From positions 10,504-74,503 of the forward strand of contig CAJUNS010000008.1 in NCBI GenBank assembly GCA_910587995.1: 64,000 nucleotides of DNA, given 5' to 3'. Shown here one piece after another: positions 50,708 to 58,470 of the stretch. The number at the start of each line of letters is the position of its first letter. Positions within the stretch are counted from its first letter, which is position 1. The DNA comes from an uncultured Oscillospiraceae bacterium. GTDB taxonomy: Bacteria > Bacillota_A > Clostridia > Oscillospirales > Acutalibacteraceae. The notes below the pieces were generated by a model. That model was not told the DNA's origin. It did no database searches and worked only from the letters and a program-made list of their open reading frames with translations. A program made the translations under genes and the position numbers.

Positions 50708-50744
50708 GGGAGCTCCTTTTCGCGGGGAATTGGTGTTTTGTTCC

Positions 50745-50776
50745 ATTATAGCCTATACTAGTTGACTTTGCAACTA
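50745..50776 (-). promoter_or_regulatory. Exporter promoter with palindromic operator
   Basis: On the minus strand TTGCAA (50768-50773), 17-bp spacer, TATAAT (50745-50750). A palindrome TAGTTG-N6-CAACTA (50759-50776) covers the -35 and spacer, the size and sequence style of MarR-family operators. Repressor binding there would block polymerase. Confidence 0.6.
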
Positions 50777-50845
50777 TATTTCGCGGTTTTTTGCCCCAAA
50801 AAAGCGGGCGAGCGCAGGGCTCCCCAGGAGCCGCCCACATACGAG

Positions 50846-50874
50846 TTGCAAAAATTTGGATAACCGTGTATAAT
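50846..50874 (+). promoter_or_regulatory. Promoter of the surface-polymer cluster
   Basis: TTGCAA (50846-50851), 17-bp spacer, perfect TATAAT (50869-50874), 150 bp before the GT2 gene, leaving a leader with a CGGGCTTTTCC-type GC-rich stretch. Confidence 0.65.
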
Positions 50875-51024
50875 TGGAGGAAATAGTAAGAAAGGAAGCC
50901 GCGCGCCTTGGGCTGGTTTCCGGCTTTTCGCGGGCGGAGCCGCCGGGCTTTTCCAGGCTCCCGCCCCCTGGAGCCTGACTGCTTGTTGTTTTGATAAAAT
51001 CCACTGGGAAAGGGGCCGCTTCAT

Positions 51025-51999
51025 ATGCCTTGCGTTTCCGTTGTTGTGCCCGTCTATAATGTGGAGGACTATTTGGAAAAATGCCTCCGCTCCATTTTAA
51101 CGCAGACTTACTCCGACCTGGAGGTGCTTCTTATTGACGACGGCTCTACCGACCGCAGCGGCGGCCTTTGCGAGGAGCTGGCCCAAACCGACCCCCGGGT
51201 CCGGGTGATCCACCAGGAGAACCAGGGCCTGGGCGGAGCCCGGAACACCGGCATTGAGGCCGCCCAAGGGGAGTGGATTCTCTTTGTGGACAGCGACGAC
51301 TGGCTGGAGGCGGACCTGATCGCGGACTCGCTGGAGGCGGCGGAGCGCGCTGGGGCGGACATGGTGGTTCCGGCCTTTCGCACCGTGGACGAGACGGGGC
51401 GGGAGCTGGCCGTTATGCGGGAGGACCTGCCGGAGAACACCGGCCTGGCCCTGGCCCGGCATCCCCAGCTGCTGCTTATGTCGCCCTGCGCCTGGGGCAG
51501 GCTTTACCGGACCCGGCTTTTCCGGGATTCCGGCCTGCGCTACCCGCCCCGGGCCTGGTATGAGGACCTGCGCACCACCTTTAAGCTGCTGCCCCTGGCG
51601 GAGCGGGTGGTGGCCATCCCCACGGTGGGGGTTAACTACCTGCAGCGGGCCGGGTCCATTATGAACAGCCGGAACCTGGCCCGGAACGTGGAGATTCTGG
51701 AGGCCTTGGAGGACTTGCTGGACTGGTACCAAAAGCGGGGGCTTTTGGACCAATACCGGCCGGAGCTGGAGTATTTGGCGCTGTTCCACGGGTACCTGAC
51801 CGCCTCGGTGCGGGTGCTGCGGGCAGACCCTAAAAGCCCTCTGCTGGAGGAATTCGCCGGCTGGCTGCGGCAGCGCTTCCCAGACTACCGGAGCAGCAAA
51901 TACCTGCCCCGCCTGGGCAGAAAGAGGCGCCTGCTGTTCCGGCTGCTGGAGCACAGGCAATACCGGGCCATCCGGCTGCTGTTCCGGCTGAAGGGCTGA
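51025..51999 (+). CDS. Glycosyltransferase family 2
   Basis: A 324-residue GT-A enzyme. VSVVVPVYNVEDYLEKCLRSIL at the start binds the nucleotide-sugar, DDGSTDRSG follows, and the metal-binding DxD is VDSDDW. The acceptor-side region contains MSPCAWGRLYRT and PPRAWYEDLRTTFKLL, typical of polysaccharide GT2 enzymes. A C-terminal basic tail (RKRRLLFRLLEHRQYR) may sit at the membrane. First gene of the cluster, 10 bp before the flippase. Sugar and linkage are unknown. Confidence 0.93.
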   Translation: MPCVSVVVPVYNVEDYLEKCLRSILTQTYSDLEVLLIDDGSTDRSGGLCEELAQTDPRVRVIHQENQGLGGARNTGIEAAQGEWILFVDSDDWLEADLIADSLEAAERAGADMVVPAFRTVDETGRELAVMREDLPENTGLALARHPQLLLMSPCAWGRLYRTRLFRDSGLRYPPRAWYEDLRTTFKLLPLAERVVAIPTVGVNYLQRAGSIMNSRNLARNVEILEALEDLLDWYQKRGLLDQYRPELEYLALFHGYLTASVRVLRADPKSPLLEEFAGWLRQRFPDYRSSKYLPRLGRKRRLLFRLLEHRQYRAIRLLFRLKG

Positions 52000-52009
52000 G
52001 GAGGGCGTT

Positions 52010-53275
52010 ATGGTTCAAAAGATAAAGGAAATGATAGGGGCTTTCCGGCGGCACAGCCTGCTGGAAAACACCCTGATGCTCTATATTTTGCAGTTTTCTA
52101 CCATGGCTCTGGGTCTGGTGACCCAGGGCTACCAGCAGCGGGTGCTGGGCATGGAGAAAATCGGCGCGCTGGGCGCGGCCCAGTACGCCACCAACTTTTT
52201 TCAAATTTTCATCGACTTTGGCTTCATCCTCTCCGCCACGGCCAAAGCCTCCCGGTTCCGGGAGGACAAGGGGACCCTGTCCCGCATCCTAACCCGGGTG
52301 GTGGCGGCCAAGTGCCTGTTCAGCGGGCTTTCGGCGGCGGTGCTGGTTTTGTTTATCTGCCCCCGTCTGGCGGATTCCGGCGAGGTGCTGGTCTATCTGT
52401 TCTCCATGCTTTCCGTGGTGATGATGGCCCTGCTGCCGGACTTCCTTTACCGGGGCTTGGAGCAGATGGCGGCCATCACCGTGCGTGCGGTAACCATTAA
52501 GGTGTTCGCCACGGTGATGATCTTCCTGTTCCTCCGCCGCCCGGAGGACTACTATCTGGTTCCCCTGTTCACCGCCTTGGGCAACGCCGGAGCCCTGGCC
52601 TTTGTTTACTGGCATCTCTACCGCAAGGTGGGGGTGGGCTTCTGCCGGGTGGGCTTTTGGGAGATCTGGGCGGAGATCAAGGAGTCCTCCCAGTTTTTCG
52701 CCTCCAAAGCGGCGGGGGCTGTCAATGCCAACCTAAACGGTATTTTGCTCAAGCAGATTACGGGCTCGGCCTCGGCGGGCATGTACACCAACGCCGACCG
52801 GGTGATCGCAGTGGCCCGCAGCGGTATGTCCCCCATTGCGGACAGCCTGTACCCCCATATGGTAAAGCATAAAAATTTTAAAATCGTGAAAAAGGCCCTG
52901 CTTTTTGTCTACCCGGTTATCCTGGCGGGATGCGCCTTTGTCTTTGTTTTCGCCAAGCCGCTGCTCACCCTCTGGCTGGGCCCGGACGGGGAGCAGGTGG
53001 TGGCGCCCCTGCGGCTGCTGATGCCGGTGGCGGTGTTCTGTTTTCCCAACTATGTGTTGGGCCACCCAACGCTGGGGGCAATGGGGCTGGTGAAGTACGC
53101 CAACATTTCCGTGGCCTTTGGCACAGGGGTGTATTTGGCGGGAGCGGCGCTGGCCTACTTTGTGGTGGGGATCAATTGGGTGAGCCTATGCCTGTTGAGC
53201 TCCGTAACAGAGTTTGCCATTTTGGCGTTCCGGGTAGTGGTCATCGTGAAGAATCGAAGGCTGCTAAGGGGCTAG
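52010..53275 (+). CDS. Wzx-like lipid-linked oligosaccharide flippase
   Basis: A 421-residue MATE/MOP-superfamily membrane protein with about twelve hydrophobic helices, starting NTLMLYILQFSTMALGLVTQGYQQRVLG and containing GLEQMAAITVRAVTIKVFATVMIFLFLR, an arrangement typical of polysaccharide biosynthesis flippases (Wzx/RfbX). It is expected to turn undecaprenyl-linked repeat units across the membrane for the surface polymer encoded around it. It follows the GT2 gene by 10 bp. A 164-bp gap with weak hairpins comes next. Confidence 0.92.
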   Translation: MVQKIKEMIGAFRRHSLLENTLMLYILQFSTMALGLVTQGYQQRVLGMEKIGALGAAQYATNFFQIFIDFGFILSATAKASRFREDKGTLSRILTRVVAAKCLFSGLSAAVLVLFICPRLADSGEVLVYLFSMLSVVMMALLPDFLYRGLEQMAAITVRAVTIKVFATVMIFLFLRRPEDYYLVPLFTALGNAGALAFVYWHLYRKVGVGFCRVGFWEIWAEIKESSQFFASKAAGAVNANLNGILLKQITGSASAGMYTNADRVIAVARSGMSPIADSLYPHMVKHKNFKIVKKALLFVYPVILAGCAFVFVFAKPLLTLWLGPDGEQVVAPLRLLMPVAVFCFPNYVLGHPTLGAMGLVKYANISVAFGTGVYLAGAALAYFVVGINWVSLCLLSSVTEFAILAFRVVVIVKNRRLLRG

Positions 53276-53439
53276 CCCAAGGCCGCCAGACGCTGGCATT
53301 CGCTTGGCGCAGCCGCCCGTGCTCTTTCTCTGTGGAAAGAAACTTTAATTTAGCCAATGTCATCTTGGCGATAGCCAGCGTTACGCTTTGTATTTTAACT
53401 TTTGCTTTCTTTACCCCTGATTTTGGAGGCGTTACCCCT

Positions 53440-54564
53440 ATGAATCTTTTCTCCAAGCTTCTGCGCAACACCCTGTGGCAAACCCTCTCCCTCCTTCCCA
53501 AACAGCCCCGCAAAGCCGTATGCCAAAGCTTCTACGGCCGGGGCTTCTCCGACAGCCCCAAGGCCATCGCCCAGGAGCTCCTCCGCCGGGGCTGGACCGT
53601 CTACTGGACTGTGAAAACCCCGGAGGAAGCGGCCTCCCTCCCCCAGGGAATCCGCCCCCTGGCTGTAGACAGCCCCCGGGCCATCTACCACCAGTGCACC
53701 GCCGGCGTCTGGGTGGACAACTGCCGTAAATGGGCCTATACCCAAAAAAGAGGCGCTACCCGTTATGTGCAGACCTGGCACGGTTTTCCCCTCAAGCGCA
53801 TTGAGGGCGACGCGGTGGACGCTCTGCCCCCGGACTACCTGAGAGCCGCCCGGAAGGACTCCCAAATGTGCGGGCTGTTTCTCTCAAACAGCGGCTTTTT
53901 GACGGAAATCTACCGGCGGGCGTTCTGGTATGAGGGCCCGGTGCTGGAGTGCGGATTCCCCCGTAACGACCTGCTGTTCGGCCCCGGCGGGGAGGCGGCG
54001 GAAAAGGTGCGCCGGGAGCTCTCTCTGCCCGCGGACAAGCGGCTGCTGCTCTATGCCCCCACCTTCCGCAAGGACAAAGGGGTGGCGGCTTATGACCTGG
54101 ACTACCGCCGGTTAACCGAGGCCCTGGCCCAGCGCTTTGGGGGCCGGTGGCTGGTGCTGGCCAAGCTGCACCCCAACATTGCCCAAAAGGCGGCGGAAAT
54201 GGACCTGGACCCCCGCTATGTGGTGAACGCCTCTGGGTACGCGGATATTCAAGAGCTGTACCTGGCCAGCGGCGCGCTGGTCACCGACTATTCTTCGGTG
54301 ATGTTCGACTATCTCTGCACAGGCAAGCCCTGCTTTTTGTATGTGAATGATTTGGAAGATTATAAAAACGACCGGAACTTTTACTTTGATTTGGACCGGC
54401 TCCCCTTTGTGCGGGGGGAGACCAGGGAAGAGCTGGAGCAGGAGATCCTCCAGTTTGACGAAGCCGCCCAACGGGAGCGGATTGGGGCGTTCTGCCGGGA
54501 ATTTGGAATAAAAGAGGATGGAACCGCCGCAAAAAAAGTGGCGGATTGGCTGGAAAGCAGGTAG
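53440..54564 (+). CDS. CDP-glycerol glycerophosphotransferase family protein
   Basis: A 374-residue TagB/TagF-type enzyme transferring glycerol phosphate (or ribitol phosphate) from a CDP donor to a lipid-linked acceptor in teichoic-acid-like polymers. Motifs are WHGFPLKRIEGD, LSNSGFLTEIYRRAFWYEGPVLECGFPRNDLL, YAPTFRKDKG, LAKLHPN, and VTDYSSVMFDYLCTGKPCFLYVNDLEDY; the conserved catalytic His residues are the one in QTWHGFP and the one in KLHPN. The frame is open far upstream (to 52930) but overlaps the flippase; ATG 53440 with GGAGG is the start. Confidence 0.92.
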   Translation: MNLFSKLLRNTLWQTLSLLPKQPRKAVCQSFYGRGFSDSPKAIAQELLRRGWTVYWTVKTPEEAASLPQGIRPLAVDSPRAIYHQCTAGVWVDNCRKWAYTQKRGATRYVQTWHGFPLKRIEGDAVDALPPDYLRAARKDSQMCGLFLSNSGFLTEIYRRAFWYEGPVLECGFPRNDLLFGPGGEAAEKVRRELSLPADKRLLLYAPTFRKDKGVAAYDLDYRRLTEALAQRFGGRWLVLAKLHPNIAQKAAEMDLDPRYVVNASGYADIQELYLASGALVTDYSSVMFDYLCTGKPCFLYVNDLEDYKNDRNFYFDLDRLPFVRGETREELEQEILQFDEAAQRERIGAFCREFGIKEDGTAAKKVADWLESR

Positions 54565-54567
54565 TTT

Positions 54568-54596
54568 TTGCATTTTGGGGAATTCTGTGGTATGAT
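54568..54596 (+). promoter_or_regulatory. Internal promoter before the sugar transferase
   Basis: TTGCAT (54568-54573), 17-bp spacer, TATGAT (54591-54596), 147 bp before the gene; a GC-rich structured leader follows. Confidence 0.5.
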
Positions 54597-54742
54597 GTAT
54601 GCGGGCTTTGGCCGCTTTTGCGGGAGCTGCTCCCAAAGCCGCTGGGACCGTACCCCTGCCCGGCAGGGCGGACGTCCCGGCTGCGGCTCTATAATTTCAA
54701 ACGAAAAACAACGATTCAAAAATTAATATAGAAGGTGACCCT

Positions 54743-56140
54743 ATGCATGGAATGATCAAAAAGCTTAAGCGCACCGTGGTGTTTATTCTCAAGCTGGCTT
54801 TGTTTGCCTCGCTGTTCGGCATATTTTTCGGCATTTTCGGCATGAACAACCCCTGGCTCTTCAACCTCTCCCGGACCACAGGCGTCACCATGGTGACCTT
54901 TGTGGTGCTGGGCATCGCGCTGATGTCGGTATACGGCGGCTACGCGGTGGGCACGCAGAAGTCCAAGCCCATTGTGCACTCCATGGCCCTGGCCACCATC
55001 ATGACGGACCTGGTGACGCATTTACAGCTTTCCATTATGAACACCAGCGAAAAGAACAACGACCACTTTGTGTATGAGACCCCCCACCTGCTGCTGCTGG
55101 TGATGGTTTTGCAGGTTTTGGTCATCATTTTCTTTTCTTATGTGGGCAATTATATTTATTTCTCCCTGGCCCCGCCGGAGAAATGCTGCGTCATTTCCTC
55201 CTCCCGGCAGAGCCTGGGCAGCGTGATTCCAAAAGTCCGGCGCTTTCAGAAGCAGTACGAGATCGATGAAATTGTCCGCTACGACAGCCCCAAGGTGCTG
55301 GACGTCATCCTGCGCTCGGACACCGTGTTTTTGTACGATGTGCCCCTTAAGGAGCGCAACGACCTGATCGCTTTCTGCTACCAGACCCAGAAGAATATCT
55401 ACTACAATTTCGAGACCATCGACGTGGTGGCCCAGGGCGCCAAATATGTGACGCTGGACGACAAGTCCATGGTGATGTACACCGCCAAGGACCTGACCAT
55501 GGAGCAGCGCATTGTGAAGCGGCTGACGGATTTGGCCGTGGCGGTTGTGGGTTTGGTGCTCAGTAGCCCCATTATGTTGGGTTGCGCCATTGCCATTAAG
55601 GCCGAGGACCACGGCAAGGTGCTCTATAAGCAAAAGCGCCTGACCAAGTATGGCCGGGTGTTCGAGGTCTATAAGTTCCGCACCATGAAGGAGGAAAACT
55701 CCGTCAACAAGTCGGTGACGGAGAACGACGACCGGATCACCAAGGTGGGCCGGGTGCTGCGGAAGTTCCGCATTGACGAGCTGCCCCAGCTGATCAACAT
55801 TTTAAACGGCGACATGACCGTGGTGGGCCCCCGGCCGGAGATGCTGGAAAACGTGGAGAAGTACACCGAGGAGCTGCCGGAGTTCTCCTACCGGCTGCGG
55901 ATGAAGGCGGGCCTGACGGGCCTGGCGCAGATCTCCGGCAAGTACAACACCTCCCCCAAGGACAAGCTGGTCATGGACCTGATGTACATTGAAAACTACA
56001 GCATCTGGCAGGACTTTAAGCTGATCTTCCAGACCATCACGGTGTTTCTGAAAGCCTCGGAGAGCACGGCGGCTTTTGGCAAGGAGGACCTGTACGACTT
56101 TGACGAGGACCGGGAGCGGGACAAGCCCAAGAAGAAGTAG
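54743..56140 (+). CDS. Polyprenyl-phosphate sugar-1-phosphate transferase
   Basis: A 465-residue membrane enzyme that starts the repeat unit by moving a sugar-1-phosphate to undecaprenyl phosphate. About four TM helices lie in the first 150 residues, followed by a nucleotide-binding-like domain and the C-terminal WbaP/bacterial sugar transferase domain: RLTDLAVAVVGLVLSSPIML, KQKRLTKYGRVFEVYKFRTM, RKFRIDELPQLINILNGDMTVVGPRPEM, and MKAGLTGLAQISGKYN. The DELPQ and VGPRPE motifs are diagnostic. Which sugar is used cannot be told. It ends with a KPKKK tail. Confidence 0.94.
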   Translation: MHGMIKKLKRTVVFILKLALFASLFGIFFGIFGMNNPWLFNLSRTTGVTMVTFVVLGIALMSVYGGYAVGTQKSKPIVHSMALATIMTDLVTHLQLSIMNTSEKNNDHFVYETPHLLLLVMVLQVLVIIFFSYVGNYIYFSLAPPEKCCVISSSRQSLGSVIPKVRRFQKQYEIDEIVRYDSPKVLDVILRSDTVFLYDVPLKERNDLIAFCYQTQKNIYYNFETIDVVAQGAKYVTLDDKSMVMYTAKDLTMEQRIVKRLTDLAVAVVGLVLSSPIMLGCAIAIKAEDHGKVLYKQKRLTKYGRVFEVYKFRTMKEENSVNKSVTENDDRITKVGRVLRKFRIDELPQLINILNGDMTVVGPRPEMLENVEKYTEELPEFSYRLRMKAGLTGLAQISGKYNTSPKDKLVMDLMYIENYSIWQDFKLIFQTITVFLKASESTAAFGKEDLYDFDEDRERDKPKKK

Positions 56141-56206
56141 CGGACGGAGGCGGGAGGGTGCTCAACGCTGCCTGCCGCAGCTGCTTGTGGTCTAAAAAAG
56201 CCCCCC

Positions 56207-56312
56207 CAATGAGCTCCCGGCCTACTCCTTCCACCACCCATAGCAACGCAAAAGTCTTTGGGGATGCTTAAGATCTTTTCTTCAGAAAGGGTCTTAAGCC
56301 GCCGGAGGCCAA
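56207..56312 (+). repeat. Repeat family C, copy C4
   Basis: AATGAGCTCCCGGCCTACTCC left part, GCAAAAGTCTTTGGGGATGC, a hairpin GCTTAAGATC / GGTCTTAAGC, then CGCCGGAGGCCAAA. It ends 15 bp before the start I chose for the TagA/WecG gene. Confidence 0.65.
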
Positions 56313-56326
56313 AAAGAAAGGATGGG

Positions 56327-57058
56327 ATGTTGTTGGCGATAACGGAATATTTGGAGAGGATTTTTGGCGGCACGGCGGAGGAGTACGCCCAGCGGGCGGA
56401 GCGGGCCATGCTCTCGGGAGAGCGGCTGTTCGTTGTAACGGCTAACCCGGAGATTATTATGCATGCCCAAAAGGACCCGGAGGTGGACCGGCTGCTGCGG
56501 GCCAAAGAGGCGGAGATTGTGCCGGATGGCATCAGCGTGGTAAAGGCCATGCGCATGCTGGGCCTGGAGGCCCGGGAGCGGGTGACCGGCGTGGACCTGG
56601 CGGACAAGCTGCTGCGGGCCGCCGGACGCCAAGGCAAAACCGTCTTTCTGCTGGGGGCCAAAGAAGAGGTGGTCTCTGCCCTGGCCCAAAAGCTGCGGCG
56701 GGAGTACCCCGGCGTTACGGTGCACTACCGCAACGGGTATGAGGGAGACAAGGATAAAATTTTTGACGGGATCGCCGCCATCGCCCCAGACCTTACCCTG
56801 GTGGCGCTGGGAGCGCCCGCCCAGGACCTGCTGATCTACCGGCGCCTGAAGGATTTTTCCAGAGGCGTGTTTATGGGGGTGGGCGGGTCTTTCGACGTGC
56901 TCAGCGGCAGCAAGCGGCGGGCCCCAGCCTTTTTTGTGCGCACCAACACCGAGTGGCTCTACCGCATTTTGCGGGAGCCCTCCCGGCTGGGGCGCTTTTG
57001 GAACAACAACGTGAAGTTTTTGGGCGAGGTGCGGCGGGCCGCCCGGGGCGGCCGGTAA
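56327..57058 (+). CDS. WecG/TagA/CpsF-family glycosyltransferase
   Basis: A 243-residue GT26 enzyme, likely a beta-linked ManNAc transferase to a lipid-linked acceptor. Motifs are FVVTANPEI (as LFVVTANPEIIMHAQKD), IVPDGISVVKAMRML, DLADKLLRAAGRQGKTVFLLGAKEEV, GAPAQDLLIYRRL, FMGVGGSFDVLSG and RTNTEWLYRILREPSRLGRF. TagA uses UDP-ManNAc, and the next gene makes that donor, so function and context agree. The start at 56327 (GAAAGGA just upstream) avoids translating repeat C4. Confidence 0.94.
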   Translation: MLLAITEYLERIFGGTAEEYAQRAERAMLSGERLFVVTANPEIIMHAQKDPEVDRLLRAKEAEIVPDGISVVKAMRMLGLEARERVTGVDLADKLLRAAGRQGKTVFLLGAKEEVVSALAQKLRREYPGVTVHYRNGYEGDKDKIFDGIAAIAPDLTLVALGAPAQDLLIYRRLKDFSRGVFMGVGGSFDVLSGSKRRAPAFFVRTNTEWLYRILREPSRLGRFWNNNVKFLGEVRRAARGGR

Positions 57059-57136
57059 GGCGCCGGGCGGCCAAAAGCGGCGCGCTGGAAAGTTTTTCCC
57101 CGCGCGGGAATATGAATGAGATTGGAGGCAAGCGTC

Positions 57137-58258
57137 ATGGAACGAATCAAAGTCATGCTGGTCTTCGGCACCCGGCCGGAAACCATCAAAATGGCCCCCC
57201 TGGTCAAGGAGCTGAAAAGCCGGCCGGAGTTTGAAACCCTGGTGTGCGTTACCGCCCAGCACCGGCAGATGCTGGACCAGGTGCTGGAGGCCTTCCACAT
57301 TACCCCGGACTACGACCTGGACGTGATGAAGCCCGGCCAGACCCTCTCGGACATTACCGCCCGGGTGCTTAAGGGCTTGGAGGAGGTTATCCAGAAGGAG
57401 AAGCCCCAGATGGTGCTGGTCCATGGGGACACCACCACCACTTTTGCCGGGGCCCTGGCCGCTTTGTACAGCCAGACCGCCATTGGCCATGTGGAGGCCG
57501 GCCTGCGTACCTATGACAAATACTCTCCCTACCCGGAGGAGATGAACCGGCAGTTTGTGGGCTGCATGGCGGACCTGCATTTCGCCCCCACGGAGCTCAG
57601 CCGGGAGAACCTGCTCAAGGAGGGCAAGAACCCGGCCTCCATTGTGGTGACAGGCAACACGGCCATCGACGCGTTGGGCACCACCGTGCGGGAGGACTTT
57701 TCCAACCCCATTCTGGAGTGGGCGGCGGGCTCCCGGCTCATTGTGCTGACAGCCCACCGGCGGGAGAACCTGGGAGAACCCATGCACCGGATGTTCCGGG
57801 CCATCCGCCGGGTGGTGGAGGAGTTCCCGGATGTAAAGGTGGCGTACCCGGTGCACCTGAACCCCCTGGTGCAAAAGGCCGCGGAAGAGGAGCTGGGAGA
57901 CTGCCCCCAGGTGAAGCTGGTGGAGCCCTTGGAGGTGGTGGAGTTCCACAACCTGCTGGCCCGGTCCTACCTTATTTTGACGGACAGCGGCGGCATTCAA
58001 GAGGAAGCGCCCTCCCTGGGCAAGCCGGTGCTGGTGCTGCGGGACACCACCGAGCGGCCTGAGGGCCTGCGGGCCGGGACCCTAAAGCTGGCGGGCACCG
58101 GTGAGGAGGCCATCTACAGCCTGGTGCGGCAGCTGCTGACGGACCAGGCCGAGTACCAGCGCATGAGCCGCGCCAGCAACCCCTATGGGGATGGCAAGGC
58201 CAGCGCCCGCATCGCGGACGCCATTGCGGCCCGCTTCGCCGGCCAGAAAGAAAGCTAG
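57137..58258 (+). CDS. wecB: UDP-N-acetylglucosamine 2-epimerase (non-hydrolysing)
   Basis: A 373-residue enzyme interconverting UDP-GlcNAc and UDP-ManNAc. The sequence has VFGTRPETIKMAPL, VTAQHRQMLDQVL, VHGDTTTTFAGALAA, HVEAGLRTYDKYSPYPEEMNR, TAHRRENLGEP and LTDSGGIQEEAPSLGKPVLVLRDTTERPEG, all typical of WecB/MnaA. It begins at ATG 57137 with TTGGAGG nearby. It supplies ManNAc for the TagA/WecG enzyme encoded directly upstream. Confidence 0.96.
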   Translation: MERIKVMLVFGTRPETIKMAPLVKELKSRPEFETLVCVTAQHRQMLDQVLEAFHITPDYDLDVMKPGQTLSDITARVLKGLEEVIQKEKPQMVLVHGDTTTTFAGALAALYSQTAIGHVEAGLRTYDKYSPYPEEMNRQFVGCMADLHFAPTELSRENLLKEGKNPASIVVTGNTAIDALGTTVREDFSNPILEWAAGSRLIVLTAHRRENLGEPMHRMFRAIRRVVEEFPDVKVAYPVHLNPLVQKAAEEELGDCPQVKLVEPLEVVEFHNLLARSYLILTDSGGIQEEAPSLGKPVLVLRDTTERPEGLRAGTLKLAGTGEEAIYSLVRQLLTDQAEYQRMSRASNPYGDGKASARIADAIAARFAGQKES

Positions 58259-58292
58259 AAACCCGCCCCGAGCCAAGGCCACGCCTCAGGCG

Positions 58293-58384
58293 TGAAAAGG
58301 TTTTTGAGGATGGGTAAGGGGCTTTTTGAGATAACGAAAGTTTCTGCAAGCCTCCTTTGGAAGCTTGGCTGCCGGAGGCAAAAC
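58293..58384 (+). repeat. Repeat family C, copy C5 (diverged)
   Basis: AAAAGGTTTTTGAGGATGGG lead, a GCAAGCCTCC / GGAAGCTTGGC hairpin, then TGCCGGAGGCAAAA. It lies upstream of the LTA synthase-like gene, like C2 and C4 relative to their genes. Confidence 0.5.
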
Positions 58385-58470
58385 CACCGTGTCAAATCAT
58401 CTAGCTCAACCAAAGCCTTAAGCAAAAAAACCACTGTTTCAAATTTGTGAAATCATGGAGCAAAAGACCT

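Noticed and set aside
52930..53439. Long N-terminal extension of the CDP-glycerol transferase frame
   Set aside because: It overlaps the flippase coding region in another frame; the ATG at 53440 has a proper GGAGG and matches the family start.
56294..58000. 568-aa minus-strand frame opposite the TagA/WecG and WecB genes
   Set aside because: Antisense shadow of two conserved enzymes; no recognisable domain.
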